Notes under the pieces: model-generated | Told to the model about the DNA's origin: nothing | The model's database searches: none | Seen by the model: the letters and a program-made list of their open reading frames with translations, nothing else | In this document: positions 8,807 through 17,710 of the stretch, piece by piece | How positions within the stretch are numbered: position 1 is the first letter of the stretch | How the letters are laid out: every line of letters begins with the position of its first letter | Program-made: the position numbers and the translations under genes | Assembly (NCBI RefSeq): GCF_001514145.1 | Contig: NZ_KQ948666.1 | Span: forward strand, 140,015 to 204,014 | Reading direction: 5' to 3' | DNA length: 64,000 nt | Origin: Streptomyces canus | Lineage (GTDB): Bacteria; Actinomycetota; Actinomycetes; Streptomycetales; Streptomycetaceae

Positions 8807-10837
8807 TCACGCGGACTTCCTGATCTCCAGCAGGTCCGGCACCGGCGAGAGGTCCTCCAGGAGCTGCCCTGTGGCCCCGTTCAGCCGCGCTCGCGCGGTC
8901 GCGTCGAGACGGTCGACCGGGGTCCAACTCCCGCCGTGGCGCGCGGAGTCGAGGAGCCTCTGCAGCCGGGCGAGGTCCGCGTCGACGGTGGGGAGCAGGT
9001 GCGGAGCCCGGGTGGTCAGCAACGGCCGCAGGACGGTGAGGAGTTCGCGGGTGCCGGTGAGGTTGGCGTCGGCGGTGGCGAGTTCGGTGCCGCTGCCCTG
9101 GTCGGCGTCGCCGGTGAGTTCGAACTGGAGGGTGTTCTCCAGGATCTCGTGGGCGCGCAGGGGCAGGTCGCCGGGGTCGAAGTCCTGGGTGGGGAAGGCT
9201 TTGCGCAATCCGGCGGCGTCGACGGCGAGTTGCTGTGCGGGCGCGGTCAGCTCGCTCGCGGTCTGACCGTGCCACAGGCCGTACTCGATCCGGTGGAAGC
9301 CGGTGAAGTCCTTGTCGCGCACTCCGCCGGGAAGGCCGTCGGGCCGTCCGTCGATCTTCTGGTCGTAGTCCTGGAACGTGCCGTAGGCGGCGCCGAGCGA
9401 GGCGTAGGTGCGCTGCGCGGTCAGCCAGTCGGTGCGGGCCGCACGGAGATGGCCGGCCGCGATGTCGTAGCTGAGCCGGCGGGTTCGGGCGACCAGGGTG
9501 GCCAGGCCCCGATCGACGTATGCCTTGTACGACGTGAGCGGCGCGGCGAGGTCGTGTGCGGAGACGGGCACGACCGCGGTGGTCCCACCGCCACCCGTGA
9601 CCCGGACCGCGCGGGAGGTGACCGCCTTGCCGCTACTGGGGACACAGCGCCAGGCGTACGTGCCGCCCGCGACGGTAGCCACCAGGTCACGGGTGGTGCC
9701 GGGAGCGAGGCCCTCGACCTCGCCGTAGACCGCGCCGGTGCCCGGGTCGATGAGGTACACCTCGGAGGTCTTGTCACCGGTGTTGCGCATCTGGAAGGTC
9801 CGCCGCCCGGGTTTCGGCGCGGTGAAGCCCTTGCCGCAGTCCGTCGCCGACACGGCCACGGTCTGGGCGCCGGCGGGCCGGGAGCCACCGAGGGCGACGG
9901 CTGCTCCCGCCAGTACGGCGGGTGCGGCGACGACCGCGACGGGGGCCACCCAGGCGGGGCGGCGGCGGGCGGGCGCCGGACCGGCGGGCCTCGTCTTCCG
10001 AGCCTTCGGGGTGGGCTCCGCCGTCCGGGTCGAGGCGCCGCGCAGGAAGAGCGTCATCACGACCGCGAGATAGCCGGCGTACCCGGTCACCTGCAGCCAG
10101 GTCATGGTCGGCGTCAGGTTGAAGACGCCCTGCACGAGGGTGCTGTACCAGGCCCCCGCGTCCACGCTGCCGCCGAGATCGACGGCGTACGACGTCCCGC
10201 CGGGCAGCACCTTGCCCTCCTGGAGGTCGCGCAGCCCGTATCCGAGTACGCCGGCCGCGATCACGATGAGGACGGCGCCGGTGGCGGTGAAGAACTTCGT
10301 CAGGTTGATGTGCAGGACGCGGCGGTACAGCCCCCAGCACAGGCCCGCCGCGAGGATCAGGCCGATCCCGGCACCGGTCAGCGGGCCCGCGGACTCGCCG
10401 GCCGCGCGGGCCGTCGTCCACAGGAACAGCGCGGTCTCCAGGCCCTCGCGGCCCACCGCCAGGAACGAGGTGACGATCAGCATGCCCGCGCCCATGCCCA
10501 GCGCTCCGGTGACCTTCTCCCGGATCTCGCGGGAGAAGGTGCGCGCCGAGCGGCGCATCCAGAACACCATCGCGGTGACGAATCCGACGGCCACCACGCT
10601 CAGCGCGCCGCCGAACGCCTCCTGGGCGGTCGCGGACAGGGACGCGGCGGTGAAGGTCAGCACCGCGCCGAAACTCAGCGCGAGCGAGATCGCGGCCAGG
10701 ACGCCTGTCCATACCTGCGGCAGCCGGGACCGGGCACCGGACCGCACCAACGTGGCGATGAGAACGGAGACGATGAGCCCGGCCTCGAGACCCTCCCTCA
10801 GCCCGATGAGGAAGCTCGGAAACGCGTCGTCCCACAT
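8807..10837 (-). CDS. EfeU-EfeO fusion: FTR1-type iron permease joined to cupredoxin and M75 peptidase-like domains
   Basis: A 676-residue protein starting at the ATG at 10837 (AGGAAGGG upstream). Residues 1-280 are an FTR1/EfeU permease with about seven membrane segments and both REGLE iron motifs (GLREGLEAG near 14, GREGLETA near 129). After a Pro/Arg linker and one more membrane segment near 310-335 comes an EfeO-type cupredoxin-like domain (about 340-440), then an M75 imelysin-like domain (about 450-676) with HRIEYGLWHG near 514. EfeU and EfeO are usually separate genes. Here the permease and its periplasmic-type partner are one polypeptide, followed by efeB. Iron control is suggested by the site at 10888. 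Confidence 0.88.
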   Translation of the reverse strand: MWDDAFPSFLIGLREGLEAGLIVSVLIATLVRSGARSRLPQVWTGVLAAISLALSFGAVLTFTAASLSATAQEAFGGALSVVAVGFVTAMVFWMRRSARTFSREIREKVTGALGMGAGMLIVTSFLAVGREGLETALFLWTTARAAGESAGPLTGAGIGLILAAGLCWGLYRRVLHINLTKFFTATGAVLIVIAAGVLGYGLRDLQEGKVLPGGTSYAVDLGGSVDAGAWYSTLVQGVFNLTPTMTWLQVTGYAGYLAVVMTLFLRGASTRTAEPTPKARKTRPAGPAPARRRPAWVAPVAVVAAPAVLAGAAVALGGSRPAGAQTVAVSATDCGKGFTAPKPGRRTFQMRNTGDKTSEVYLIDPGTGAVYGEVEGLAPGTTRDLVATVAGGTYAWRCVPSSGKAVTSRAVRVTGGGGTTAVVPVSAHDLAAPLTSYKAYVDRGLATLVARTRRLSYDIAAGHLRAARTDWLTAQRTYASLGAAYGTFQDYDQKIDGRPDGLPGGVRDKDFTGFHRIEYGLWHGQTASELTAPAQQLAVDAAGLRKAFPTQDFDPGDLPLRAHEILENTLQFELTGDADQGSGTELATADANLTGTRELLTVLRPLLTTRAPHLLPTVDADLARLQRLLDSARHGGSWTPVDRLDATARARLNGATGQLLEDLSPVPDLLEIRKSA

Positions 10838-10887
10838 GGCTGCGGCGACCCTTCCTGACAGTTGACCTCGGCCGCCGTCGTCGCTGG

Positions 10888-10910
10888 TTAGCGAAGGCAC
10901 GCCTTACCTA
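10888..10910 (-). promoter_or_regulatory. iron-box-like operator (IdeR/DmdR type) upstream of the efe operon
   Basis: Read on the minus strand the site is TAGGTAAGGCGTGCCTTCGC, about 50 nt upstream of the EfeU-EfeO start. It matches about 12 of 19 positions of the actinobacterial consensus TTAGGTTAGGCTAACCTAA and keeps the AGG-N-AGGC core and the CCT arm. Repression by an iron-loaded IdeR/DmdR protein would fit the gene content. The assignment rests on motif similarity only. Confidence 0.6.
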
Positions 10911-11082
10911 CGCCGACCATCATGCGTGCGGGTATGCCGCTGTCCGGTCATGGATCAGCAGTTATCCGGTCATGTCAGAGCAATGGGGCAGCAAAGATCG
11001 CCGACAGCGCGAGTTCAAGCGGCGCGACGCCGGACTCAAGGACGCGCGCCGCCGGCCGAACCCGTGGTGACCGAGCGGGGAT

Positions 11083-12456
11083 TCAGGCCCGCAGCGGATT
11101 GGCGCGCGCCGCGGCCAGGAGGTACCAGGCGGTGGCGCCGGTGTGCCGGTAGGGGTAGTAGCCGAACCCGAAACCGGTGTCGAGAGGGCTGCTCGCCGAG
11201 ACGACCCCGGAACGGGCGGGGAGAGCCGTGCCGCCGACGGTCTGGGCGTCGCCGAGGAGGTCCTGGGCGCGCTCGATCGAGCCGAGCAGGCGGCGGGCGC
11301 GCTTCTCGTCGCCGGAGTGGCACCGGTGGCGCAGGGCGAGCGCGAGGTGGGCGGTGCCCTCGAACCAGACGCCGTTGCGGTCCGGCCTGGGCTGGCCGTC
11401 GGCGATGGGGGCACTCTCGTTCGCCAGCAGGCTCGCGGAGCTGAAGGTGACGCCCTCGTAGGACTGACCAGAGGGGACCGTGCTGTTGGCGCGGTCGGCC
11501 GTATCCAGCACGGCGAGCTCGGTCGCCGCCCAGTCGAGGGAGCGGGAGTGGGCCGGAGAGGCGAAAGCGAGGTGGGTCCAGGTCTGGGTGTCCTCCGGGA
11601 TCGGGGACTTGTTGATCGTCACACCGTCGTTGCTGCCCGTGTAGAAGAAGCCCTCCGACGGCTCCCACATCTTCTCGACGAACGCTCTGGCCCGCGCACG
11701 GCGCTCCCGCCAGACCTTGTCCCCGGTCAGCCGGGCGAGCCGCCCGAACAGGCCGACCAGGTCGGTGTTGTGCTCGGTCGAGCTGAACGGCAGTTTCTGG
11801 TTCGCCCCGTCGACCCCGAACTTGTAGCCGCCCAGCGGCTCGTCGGTCCGCCCCACCCGCTCGATCCACTCACCGATCCGCACCGCGCCGGTGAGGAAGC
11901 GCCGCTCACCGGTCCGCCCGGCGAGCGCGCTGAGCGCGATACCGGCCCACGCCATGTCGCCCACGGCGGTCCCGGTGAAGCCGAACTGCGTACCGACGTT
12001 GGCCGTGCCGTCCGCTTTGACGAACCCGTCCGGCTGCGGGGAGCCGTCGTAGAAGGTGTACGGCCCGACGTTGTACGCCTGCCGCAGTCGCCCGTCGTCG
12101 TACACGGGGTCGTGGGCCTGGGCGTACAGCAGCGCGTCACCGAGCGCCACGGCCCGCGACTCGCCCGCGGGGCAGGCGAGATGGGCCAGGATCGCGAGGG
12201 CGTTGTCGTACGTGAACGCCGTGCTGAACAGTCCCGCCTGGTCGGTGTAGCTCTGGGTGAGCCGGATCGTGCCGTGGTCCGGGTAGGCGTCCATGGCGGC
12301 GGCGAGGAAGGCCTGCGCACGCCGTGGCGCGGGGGCCGCGGAGGCGGGTTGCGCGGCGCGGGCCGTGCCGGTGCCGGCCGCGGTGAGGACCGCGACACCG
12401 AGACCTGTCCCGATGAGCGTACGGCGGCTGAGGGGTGGGCGGGGGCGGCCGGTCAT
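11083..12456 (-). CDS. secreted six-hairpin (alpha/alpha-toroid) glycosidase-like protein, Tat signal
   Basis: A 457-residue exported protein. The N-terminus has a twin-arginine motif (LSRRTLIGTGLG, residues 9-20) and an AAA-type cleavage region near residue 35. The mature part shows repeated helix pairs with aromatic/acidic loop motifs (TYDNALAILAHL, GDMAWAGIALSAL, STEHNTDLVGLF, EGFFYTGSNDG, WFEGTAHLALAL) characteristic of six-hairpin glycosidases. The substrate is not identifiable. The perfect palindrome at 12486, 30 nt upstream, is a LacI-type operator, which supports a role in sugar or oligosaccharide use. Catalytic residues cannot be named with confidence. Confidence 0.7.
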   Translation of the reverse strand: MTGRPRPPLSRRTLIGTGLGVAVLTAAGTGTARAAQPASAAPAPRRAQAFLAAAMDAYPDHGTIRLTQSYTDQAGLFSTAFTYDNALAILAHLACPAGESRAVALGDALLYAQAHDPVYDDGRLRQAYNVGPYTFYDGSPQPDGFVKADGTANVGTQFGFTGTAVGDMAWAGIALSALAGRTGERRFLTGAVRIGEWIERVGRTDEPLGGYKFGVDGANQKLPFSSTEHNTDLVGLFGRLARLTGDKVWRERRARARAFVEKMWEPSEGFFYTGSNDGVTINKSPIPEDTQTWTHLAFASPAHSRSLDWAATELAVLDTADRANSTVPSGQSYEGVTFSSASLLANESAPIADGQPRPDRNGVWFEGTAHLALALRHRCHSGDEKRARRLLGSIERAQDLLGDAQTVGGTALPARSGVVSASSPLDTGFGFGYYPYRHTGATAWYLLAAARANPLRA

Positions 12457-12485
12457 GGGTCTCCTCGGGAGGTGCGAGCGAGTCG

Positions 12486-12499
12486 TGAGAGCGCTCTCA
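12486..12499. promoter_or_regulatory. LacI/GalR-family operator palindrome
   Basis: TGAGAGCGCTCTCA is a perfect 14-bp palindrome with the central CG step of LacI-family sites. It resembles the actinobacterial CebR box TGGGAGCGCTCCCA with two changes per half-site at most. It lies 30 nt before the start of the toroid glycosidase-like gene, a position suited to repression. No LacI-family gene is in this window, so the regulator acts in trans. Confidence 0.75.
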
Positions 12500-12588
12500 A
12501 AGTGGCGGGCTCATTCTGCTGTTGCTCCAGGGGCGGGTCAACGCCTGCGATCCGAAGAGCAGTTGGCGCGCTGACCTTCGGCGTGTCT

Positions 12589-13587
12589 TCACGCCGGGCC
12601 CGGAGGGACCAGCCTGCCGTGGGCGATGACGGACGCGGCCTGTTTGAGGCGGCGGACGCGGATGCTGACGCTGTAGGCGTCGATGCCGGGGACGGCCGCC
12701 ACGCGTGTCGTGAGGTAGCGGTAGAAGTCCTCCGCGTCACGGCAGTTGGCGACGACCATGATGTTGTGGTCGCCGCTCATGGCGCCGGCGAAGGCCACCT
12801 CGTCGTGTCCGGCCAACTCCTCGCCGACACGATGGAGATGGGCGGGGGCCACCCGCAACCAGAGAGTGGCGTTGAGGTGGTGGCCCAGACGCTCGGGGAG
12901 CAGGTCGACCTCGTAGGAGAGGGCACCCGAGGACTCCAGGGCGTCGAGCCGGCGGGCGACGCGCGCCTTCGACCACCCGGTGAGTTCGGCGAGCCGGGTG
13001 TGGGTGGTACGGCCGTCCTCGGCGAGGGCTTCGAGGAGCGGGGTGTCCTCGGCGGTGGGTGGCTGGAGGGTGCCGGCGGTGGGCGCGGGCGGCCGGTCGG
13101 CGGTGAGCCGGGCCACCTCGTCGGGGCTGAGATGGCCGCCGTATCCGGACCATTCGGAGGTGCCGGCCATGCCGAAGGGGTGGATCAGCAGGTCGATGCT
13201 GACGTCCAGCACAGAGGCTGCCTTGGGCAACTGCCGGAGCAGGATGTCGTCGCGAGGAGCGTCCACCGGTGAGTGGATCATGCAGATGATCTCGGAGCCA
13301 CCCGAGGCGAGACCGACGTAGGCGATGTCGGGCCGGCGGGTGAGGGCGTCCGCGAGCGGGGTGACACGGTCGGGACGGCAGCGGATGCGGGTGATCCAGC
13401 GGGCCTGGCCGTGCGCCTCCGGGTTGATCAGGCCGACCACCCGCATCAAGCCCTCGCGCCGCAGGGCCTGGTAGCGGCGGGCGGCGGTCTGCTCCGAGAC
13501 TCCGGCGACCTCGCCGATGAGCCGGAAGGAGGCGCGGGGGGAGTACCGCAGGGCGCGGAGGATTTTTCTGTCGATCTCGTCGGGCAT
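12589..13587 (-). CDS. Lrp/AsnC family regulator with two tandem Lrp units
   Basis: A 332-residue regulator with the Lrp layout twice. Residues 1-60 are an AsnC-type helix-turn-helix (DEIDRKILRALRYSPRASFR), followed by a first RAM-like alpha/beta domain. A second helix-turn-helix (about 180-235, DGRTTHTRLAELTGWSKARV) and a second RAM-like domain close the protein. Double-Lrp proteins are common in actinomycetes. It is divergent from the MFS exporter across 149 nt, the usual arrangement for a local regulator of an amino-acid or drug exporter. The ligand is unknown. Confidence 0.85.
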   Translation of the reverse strand: MPDEIDRKILRALRYSPRASFRLIGEVAGVSEQTAARRYQALRREGLMRVVGLINPEAHGQARWITRIRCRPDRVTPLADALTRRPDIAYVGLASGGSEIICMIHSPVDAPRDDILLRQLPKAASVLDVSIDLLIHPFGMAGTSEWSGYGGHLSPDEVARLTADRPPAPTAGTLQPPTAEDTPLLEALAEDGRTTHTRLAELTGWSKARVARRLDALESSGALSYEVDLLPERLGHHLNATLWLRVAPAHLHRVGEELAGHDEVAFAGAMSGDHNIMVVANCRDAEDFYRYLTTRVAAVPGIDAYSVSIRVRRLKQAASVIAHGRLVPPGPA

Positions 13588-13736
13588 GAGGGAAGTCTGG
13601 CACCACGAGGGGTGTGGGTGGATGTTTGTCTTCGCTTATGGCTGTGGCGTTGGGGATCCGGCTCGCTGTCACTGATGCTGGCGCCAGCCCATCACTGAAC
13701 GACCGCGGCGCGCGTCGCCGTAGAGGAGAGTTCCCC

Positions 13737-15341
13737 GTGAATGTCACGACTCCGGCAAACGGGTCGGCGGACCGGCGGGCGGCCACGCTCGTCATGGCCT
13801 GCCTCGGCGCCTTCGTCGCCTATCTGCCGGTCACCACGGTCGCCGTGAGCCTGCCCGCCATCCAGTCGGCGCTCGGCGCGACGACCGCCCAACTGTCGTG
13901 GGTCCAGGACGCGTTCGTCCTGCCCATGGCCGCGTTCATCCTGACAGCAGGGGTCGTCGGTGACGTCCACGGGCGCAAGAAGGTGTTCCAGGCCGGGCTG
14001 CTGTTCTCCGCGGCCGGTGCCGCCCTGGCTCTCTGCGCCCAGTCGGTGCAGGTGTTGTGGATCGGGCAGGCCCTCGCCGGACTCGGCGCGGCCACGCTGC
14101 TGCCCACCACGCTGGCGCTGATCAGTCACGCGGTGCCCGACCACCGGGAGCGCGGAAAGTTCATCGGCCTGTGGGCCACCTCGCTCATGGCGGCGCTGGC
14201 CGTCGGACCGATCGTCGCCGGGGTGATCCTCGACCACGTCGCCTGGCGCTGGATCTACCTGCTGGCGATCCCCGTCTCGCTGCTCGCGACCGTCTTCGCG
14301 GCACGGCTGCTGACCGACTCGCGCGCGCCCTACGAGCGGCGGCTGGACTGGCCCGGCCAGATCTCCGCCACGGTGGCGGTCACCGCCCTGGTCTACGGCG
14401 TCATCGAGGGCGGCGCCGACTCCTTCACCGCCCCGCAGGTGCTGACGGCGCTCGCGGTGACCGTCGTGGCCGGTGTCGCGTTCGTGTTCGCCGAGCGGCG
14501 CAGCGACAGTCCGATGCTCGACCTCGCGCTGTTCCGCAGCCCGGCCTTCACCGCCACCACGCTCGTCGCGATGATCGCCTTTCTCGCGCTGATCGGCTTC
14601 TTCTTCCTGCTCAGCCTGTACTTCGGGATGGTGCAGCAACTCGACACCCTGCAGGCGGGCTGGCGGATGCTGGTGGTGACCGCCTGCGCCATCCTGGTCG
14701 GCGGGCCCGTCGGGCGCCTCATGCACCGGGTCTCCGCACGTGTGCTGATCACGGGCGGTCTGGTCGTCGTCTCCGCCTCGCTGTTCTCGCTGACCGGTGC
14801 CGGCGCGGACACCTCTTTCGTCTCCCTGGCCTGGCGGCTGGCGCCGCTGGGGCTGGGAATGGGTGCCGTCATGACGCCGATGACCGCGACGGCCGTGGCC
14901 TCCGTGCCGCACCACCTGGCGGGTATGGCCGCGGCGGGCAACAACGCCTTCCGCCAGCTCGGCGGCGCGCTCGGCCCCGCCGTCCTCGGGGCGCTGCTGA
15001 CCACTCGGGCGCTCGACAGCTTCCCGGCCCACCTCGCCGACGCCGGGATGACCGGGGCGGCGGGGCAGCGGATCGCGACCGCGGCCGACCAAGGGGGATT
15101 GGGCGCGGTGGCCGGGCTCGACCTCGGCGCGGACACGGGGCGTGTCATGGGCGCCCTGGGGGAGGCCTTCCTGGACGGGCTGCGGCTGTGCCTGACGGTC
15201 GCGGGGTCGCTCACGCTGCTGGCCGCGCTGGTGGCCGTCGTTCTGCTGCGCCGGCCCCGGAGCGCGGGGGCAGGGCACACGCAGGTCGCCGCGTCGGGTG
15301 AGGCGGCAGGTGCGGCGTCCGTCAAGGTGGTCGAGGTGTGA
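13737..15341 (+). CDS. MFS drug-efflux transporter, DHA2 (14-TM, EmrB/QacA-like)
   Basis: A 534-residue integral membrane protein. The GTG at 13737 is chosen because GAGGAGAG lies 9-16 nt upstream, while the upstream ATG extends into non-family sequence. About 14 hydrophobic segments are visible. Motif A appears as GVVGDVHGRKKVF after helix 2, and motif C-like glycine-rich sequence follows in helix 5. Members export drugs, dyes or small metabolites using the proton gradient. A strong stem-loop follows the stop. It is probably controlled by the divergent double-Lrp regulator. Confidence 0.88.
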   Translation: MNVTTPANGSADRRAATLVMACLGAFVAYLPVTTVAVSLPAIQSALGATTAQLSWVQDAFVLPMAAFILTAGVVGDVHGRKKVFQAGLLFSAAGAALALCAQSVQVLWIGQALAGLGAATLLPTTLALISHAVPDHRERGKFIGLWATSLMAALAVGPIVAGVILDHVAWRWIYLLAIPVSLLATVFAARLLTDSRAPYERRLDWPGQISATVAVTALVYGVIEGGADSFTAPQVLTALAVTVVAGVAFVFAERRSDSPMLDLALFRSPAFTATTLVAMIAFLALIGFFFLLSLYFGMVQQLDTLQAGWRMLVVTACAILVGGPVGRLMHRVSARVLITGGLVVVSASLFSLTGAGADTSFVSLAWRLAPLGLGMGAVMTPMTATAVASVPHHLAGMAAAGNNAFRQLGGALGPAVLGALLTTRALDSFPAHLADAGMTGAAGQRIATAADQGGLGAVAGLDLGADTGRVMGALGEAFLDGLRLCLTVAGSLTLLAALVAVVLLRRPRSAGAGHTQVAASGEAAGAASVKVVEV

Positions 15342-15349
15342 CAGCCGGG

Positions 15350-15380
15350 GTGGGTCGTGGGGGCCGGCCCCACGACCCAC
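15350..15380 (+). terminator. strong stem-loop after the MFS gene
   Basis: A 13-bp perfect stem (GTGGGTCGTGGGG with CCCCACGACCCAC) encloses the 5-nt loop GCCGG and begins 9 nt after the stop. There is no U-tract, as is frequent for terminators in high-GC actinomycetes. It separates the transporter from the following GH15 gene. Confidence 0.75.
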
Positions 15381-15433
15381 TCCGCCCTCCGCCACCACCG
15401 TTGACCGCCCCACCCCTTGGGTACCCGTAGCCC

Positions 15434-17167
15434 ATGAGCACCCGCTTCCCGCCCCATGCGCTGCACGACTACGCGCTGCCGGCCGACGGAGAGCGCGGGG
15501 CGGTCATCGGGCCCGACGGCGCCATCGGGTGGCTGTGTGCGCCGACCTGGCAGGACGAGGCCGTCTTCAGCGACCTGGTCGGGGGCGGGGCGTGTACGCC
15601 GTCACTCCCACCGGCCGGTACGTTCTTCGGTGGCTACTACGAAGAGGGCACGCTCATCTGGCGCAGCCGCTGGGTCACCGACGAGGGCATCGTCGAATGC
15701 CGTGAGGCGCTGGCCTTCCCCGGCGACCCGGACCGGCTCGTCCTGCTGCGGCAGCTGCGCGCGGTCGACGGGCCGGCCCGCCTCTCCGTGGTCCTCGACC
15801 CGCACAGCGGATACGGCACAACAGCGGTCGAGTCCGCCCGCCGCAGCGGCGACGGAGTGTGGGAGCTGCGCACCGGCAGCCACCGATTGCGCTGGCAGGG
15901 CGCCCCACAGGCCGTCGCCGGGGAGCGAGGCCTCACGGCCGACCTCGAGCTGGAGCCCGGCGAGCGGCACGAACTGGTCCTGGAGTGCGCCGTATCGCCA
16001 CCGCCGGCCGACCTTCCGAAGCCGGAGCAGGCCTGGGCGGCGACCGAAGCGGCCTGGCACGAGACGGTCCCCGCGCTCGACGACACCGTCGCACCCCGCG
16101 ACGCGCGGCGGGCGTACGCCGTCCTGCGCGGCCTCACCACGCAGGGCGGGGGCATGGTCGCGGCGGCGACGACCAGCCTGCCGGAGCGCGCCGAGGAGGG
16201 GCGCAACTACGACTACCGGTACGTGTGGATCCGCGACGAGAGCTACGCCGGACAGGCCGCTGCCGCCGTAGGAGCCCACGACCTCCTCGACGCCGCCGTC
16301 GGCTTCGTCACCGCACGCCTGCACGCGGACGGCTCCCGCCTCGTGCCCGCCTACACCGTGCACGGCGACCCGGTCCCCGCCCAGCGCGAACTCGACCTGC
16401 CCGGCTATCCCGGCGGCTTCGACCGCGTCGGCAACCAGGTCGGTGAGCAGTTCCAGCTCGACTGCTTCGGCGAGGCCCTGCTGCTGCTCGCCGCCGCCGA
16501 ACGCCACGGGCGTCTCGACGAGGGCCACTGGAAGGCCGTCGAGATCGCCGTGCGGGCCATCGCCGACCGCTGGCGCCAACCTGACGCGGGTATCTGGGAG
16601 TTGAGCGACCGGCTCTGGACCCACAGCAGGCTCATCTGCGTCGCCGGTCTACGGGCCGTGGCCGCCGCAGCGCCCCGCCGTCCCCTCGCCGCCACCTGCA
16701 CCGCCCTGGCCGACACCCTCCTCGACGCCGTCGAGCGGACCTGCCTCCATCCCGACGGCCATTGGCAGCGCACCCCCGACGACCCGTCGGTGGACGCCGC
16801 CCTGCTGCTGCCCGGCGTGCGCGGTGCCCTGGCCGCCGCCGACCCGCGCACCCGGGCCACCCTCGCCGCGTGCCGCCGCGAGCTGGCCGAGGACCACTTC
16901 CTTTACCGCTTCCGCCACGACGAGCGCCCGCTGGAAGAGGCTGAGGGCGCGTTCGTGCTGTGCGGGTTCGTCATGGCGCTCGCCGAACACCAGCAGGGCC
17001 GGACCGCCGAGGCGTTCCGCTGGTTCGAACGCAACCGCGGCGCCTGCGGCGCGTCCGGCCTGTACGCCGAGGAGTTCGACATCGCCCAGCGCCAGCTGCG
17101 CGGCAACCTCCCGCAGGCCTTCGTCCACGCACTGCTGCTGGAGACGGCCGCCCGGCTCGGCGAGTGA
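15434..17167 (+). CDS. glycoside hydrolase family 15 protein (glucoamylase/trehalase-like)
   Basis: A 577-residue protein without a signal peptide, so probably cytoplasmic. The N-terminal 200 residues are the beta-sandwich typical of bacterial GH15 proteins (PDGAIGWLCAPTWQDEAVFSDLVGG). The C-terminal catalytic toroid begins near residue 220 and has YDYRYVWIRDESYAG near residue 260, the family's most conserved motif, then the acidic EEFDIAQRQ region near 550. Members act on alpha-glucans or on trehalose. Sequence alone does not decide between the two here. Confidence 0.85.
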   Translation: MSTRFPPHALHDYALPADGERGAVIGPDGAIGWLCAPTWQDEAVFSDLVGGGACTPSLPPAGTFFGGYYEEGTLIWRSRWVTDEGIVECREALAFPGDPDRLVLLRQLRAVDGPARLSVVLDPHSGYGTTAVESARRSGDGVWELRTGSHRLRWQGAPQAVAGERGLTADLELEPGERHELVLECAVSPPPADLPKPEQAWAATEAAWHETVPALDDTVAPRDARRAYAVLRGLTTQGGGMVAAATTSLPERAEEGRNYDYRYVWIRDESYAGQAAAAVGAHDLLDAAVGFVTARLHADGSRLVPAYTVHGDPVPAQRELDLPGYPGGFDRVGNQVGEQFQLDCFGEALLLLAAAERHGRLDEGHWKAVEIAVRAIADRWRQPDAGIWELSDRLWTHSRLICVAGLRAVAAAAPRRPLAATCTALADTLLDAVERTCLHPDGHWQRTPDDPSVDAALLLPGVRGALAAADPRTRATLAACRRELAEDHFLYRFRHDERPLEEAEGAFVLCGFVMALAEHQQGRTAEAFRWFERNRGACGASGLYAEEFDIAQRQLRGNLPQAFVHALLLETAARLGE

Positions 17168-17180
17168 GTGAGTGAGCCGG

Positions 17181-17207
17181 GCGGCCCCTTCCGGAAAGGT
17201 CGGCCGC
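17181..17207. terminator. stem-loop between the GH15 and DUF6479 genes
   Basis: GCGGCC and GGCCGC arms flank an inner CCTTCCGGAAAGG stem. The element starts 13 nt after the GH15 stop and ends 18 nt before the end of the convergent DUF6479 gene. It could stop transcription from both sides. Confidence 0.5.
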
Positions 17208-17225
17208 GCGATACGGCCGTAGAGG

Positions 17226-17603
17226 TCAGCCGCGCCCCGGCCCGCCACTGCCGAACGAGCCGCTGCTGCCCTCGTTCCAACGAGGCCGTTCTCCTGCCGG
17301 GCCCGTCCGGGTCGGACTGTTGCCGTGGCCCGGCAGCTCGTGCGGGGTCAACCGGGTGTCGCTCCTGGGCACCTCGTCGGGCTCCCGGTTCTCCCTGACC
17401 TCACGGACCGGCCCGCCCTCCGGCATCCTCGGCTGTTCCTCCGGGGTGGGCGGCGGCGACTCGCGGCGCTTGACGCGGGCGCCCAGCCAGAAGGCGCCGA
17501 TCAGCACCGCCACGACCACCACACCCGCCGCGATCACTCCGGCCGCAAGGGCGCCCCGGCCCGCAGCCATGTCCATCCATTCGGTGTTCAGGGCTTGGTT
17601 CAT
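17226..17603 (-). CDS. DUF6479-like single-pass membrane protein
   Basis: A 125-residue protein with a short N-terminal segment, one transmembrane helix (about residues 18-42, AAGVIAAGVVVVAVLIGAFWLG) and a long hydrophilic Pro/Glu/Arg-rich cytoplasmic tail ending in a Gly/Ser-rich stretch. The architecture matches the DUF6479 family of streptomycetes, whose function is not known. It is convergent with the GH15 gene and divergent from the Cys-rich protein gene. Confidence 0.65.
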   Translation of the reverse strand: MNQALNTEWMDMAAGRGALAAGVIAAGVVVVAVLIGAFWLGARVKRRESPPPTPEEQPRMPEGGPVREVRENREPDEVPRSDTRLTPHELPGHGNSPTRTGPAGERPRWNEGSSGSFGSGGPGRG

Positions 17604-17710
17604 GCCACGCGGGTACCCCTGGCACCCCGGGCGAACCGGCTCGTCCTCCGGACGGAGGAAACCCCGGGAACACCGGGTTTGGCTGCTCGGACGGCGGCTA
17701 CCCGCACCGT

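Noticed and set aside
11143..13272. 709-codon plus-strand frame opposite the glycosidase-like and Lrp genes
   Set aside because: Antisense shadow of two well-supported genes. Composition is Gly/Arg-rich without domain motifs.
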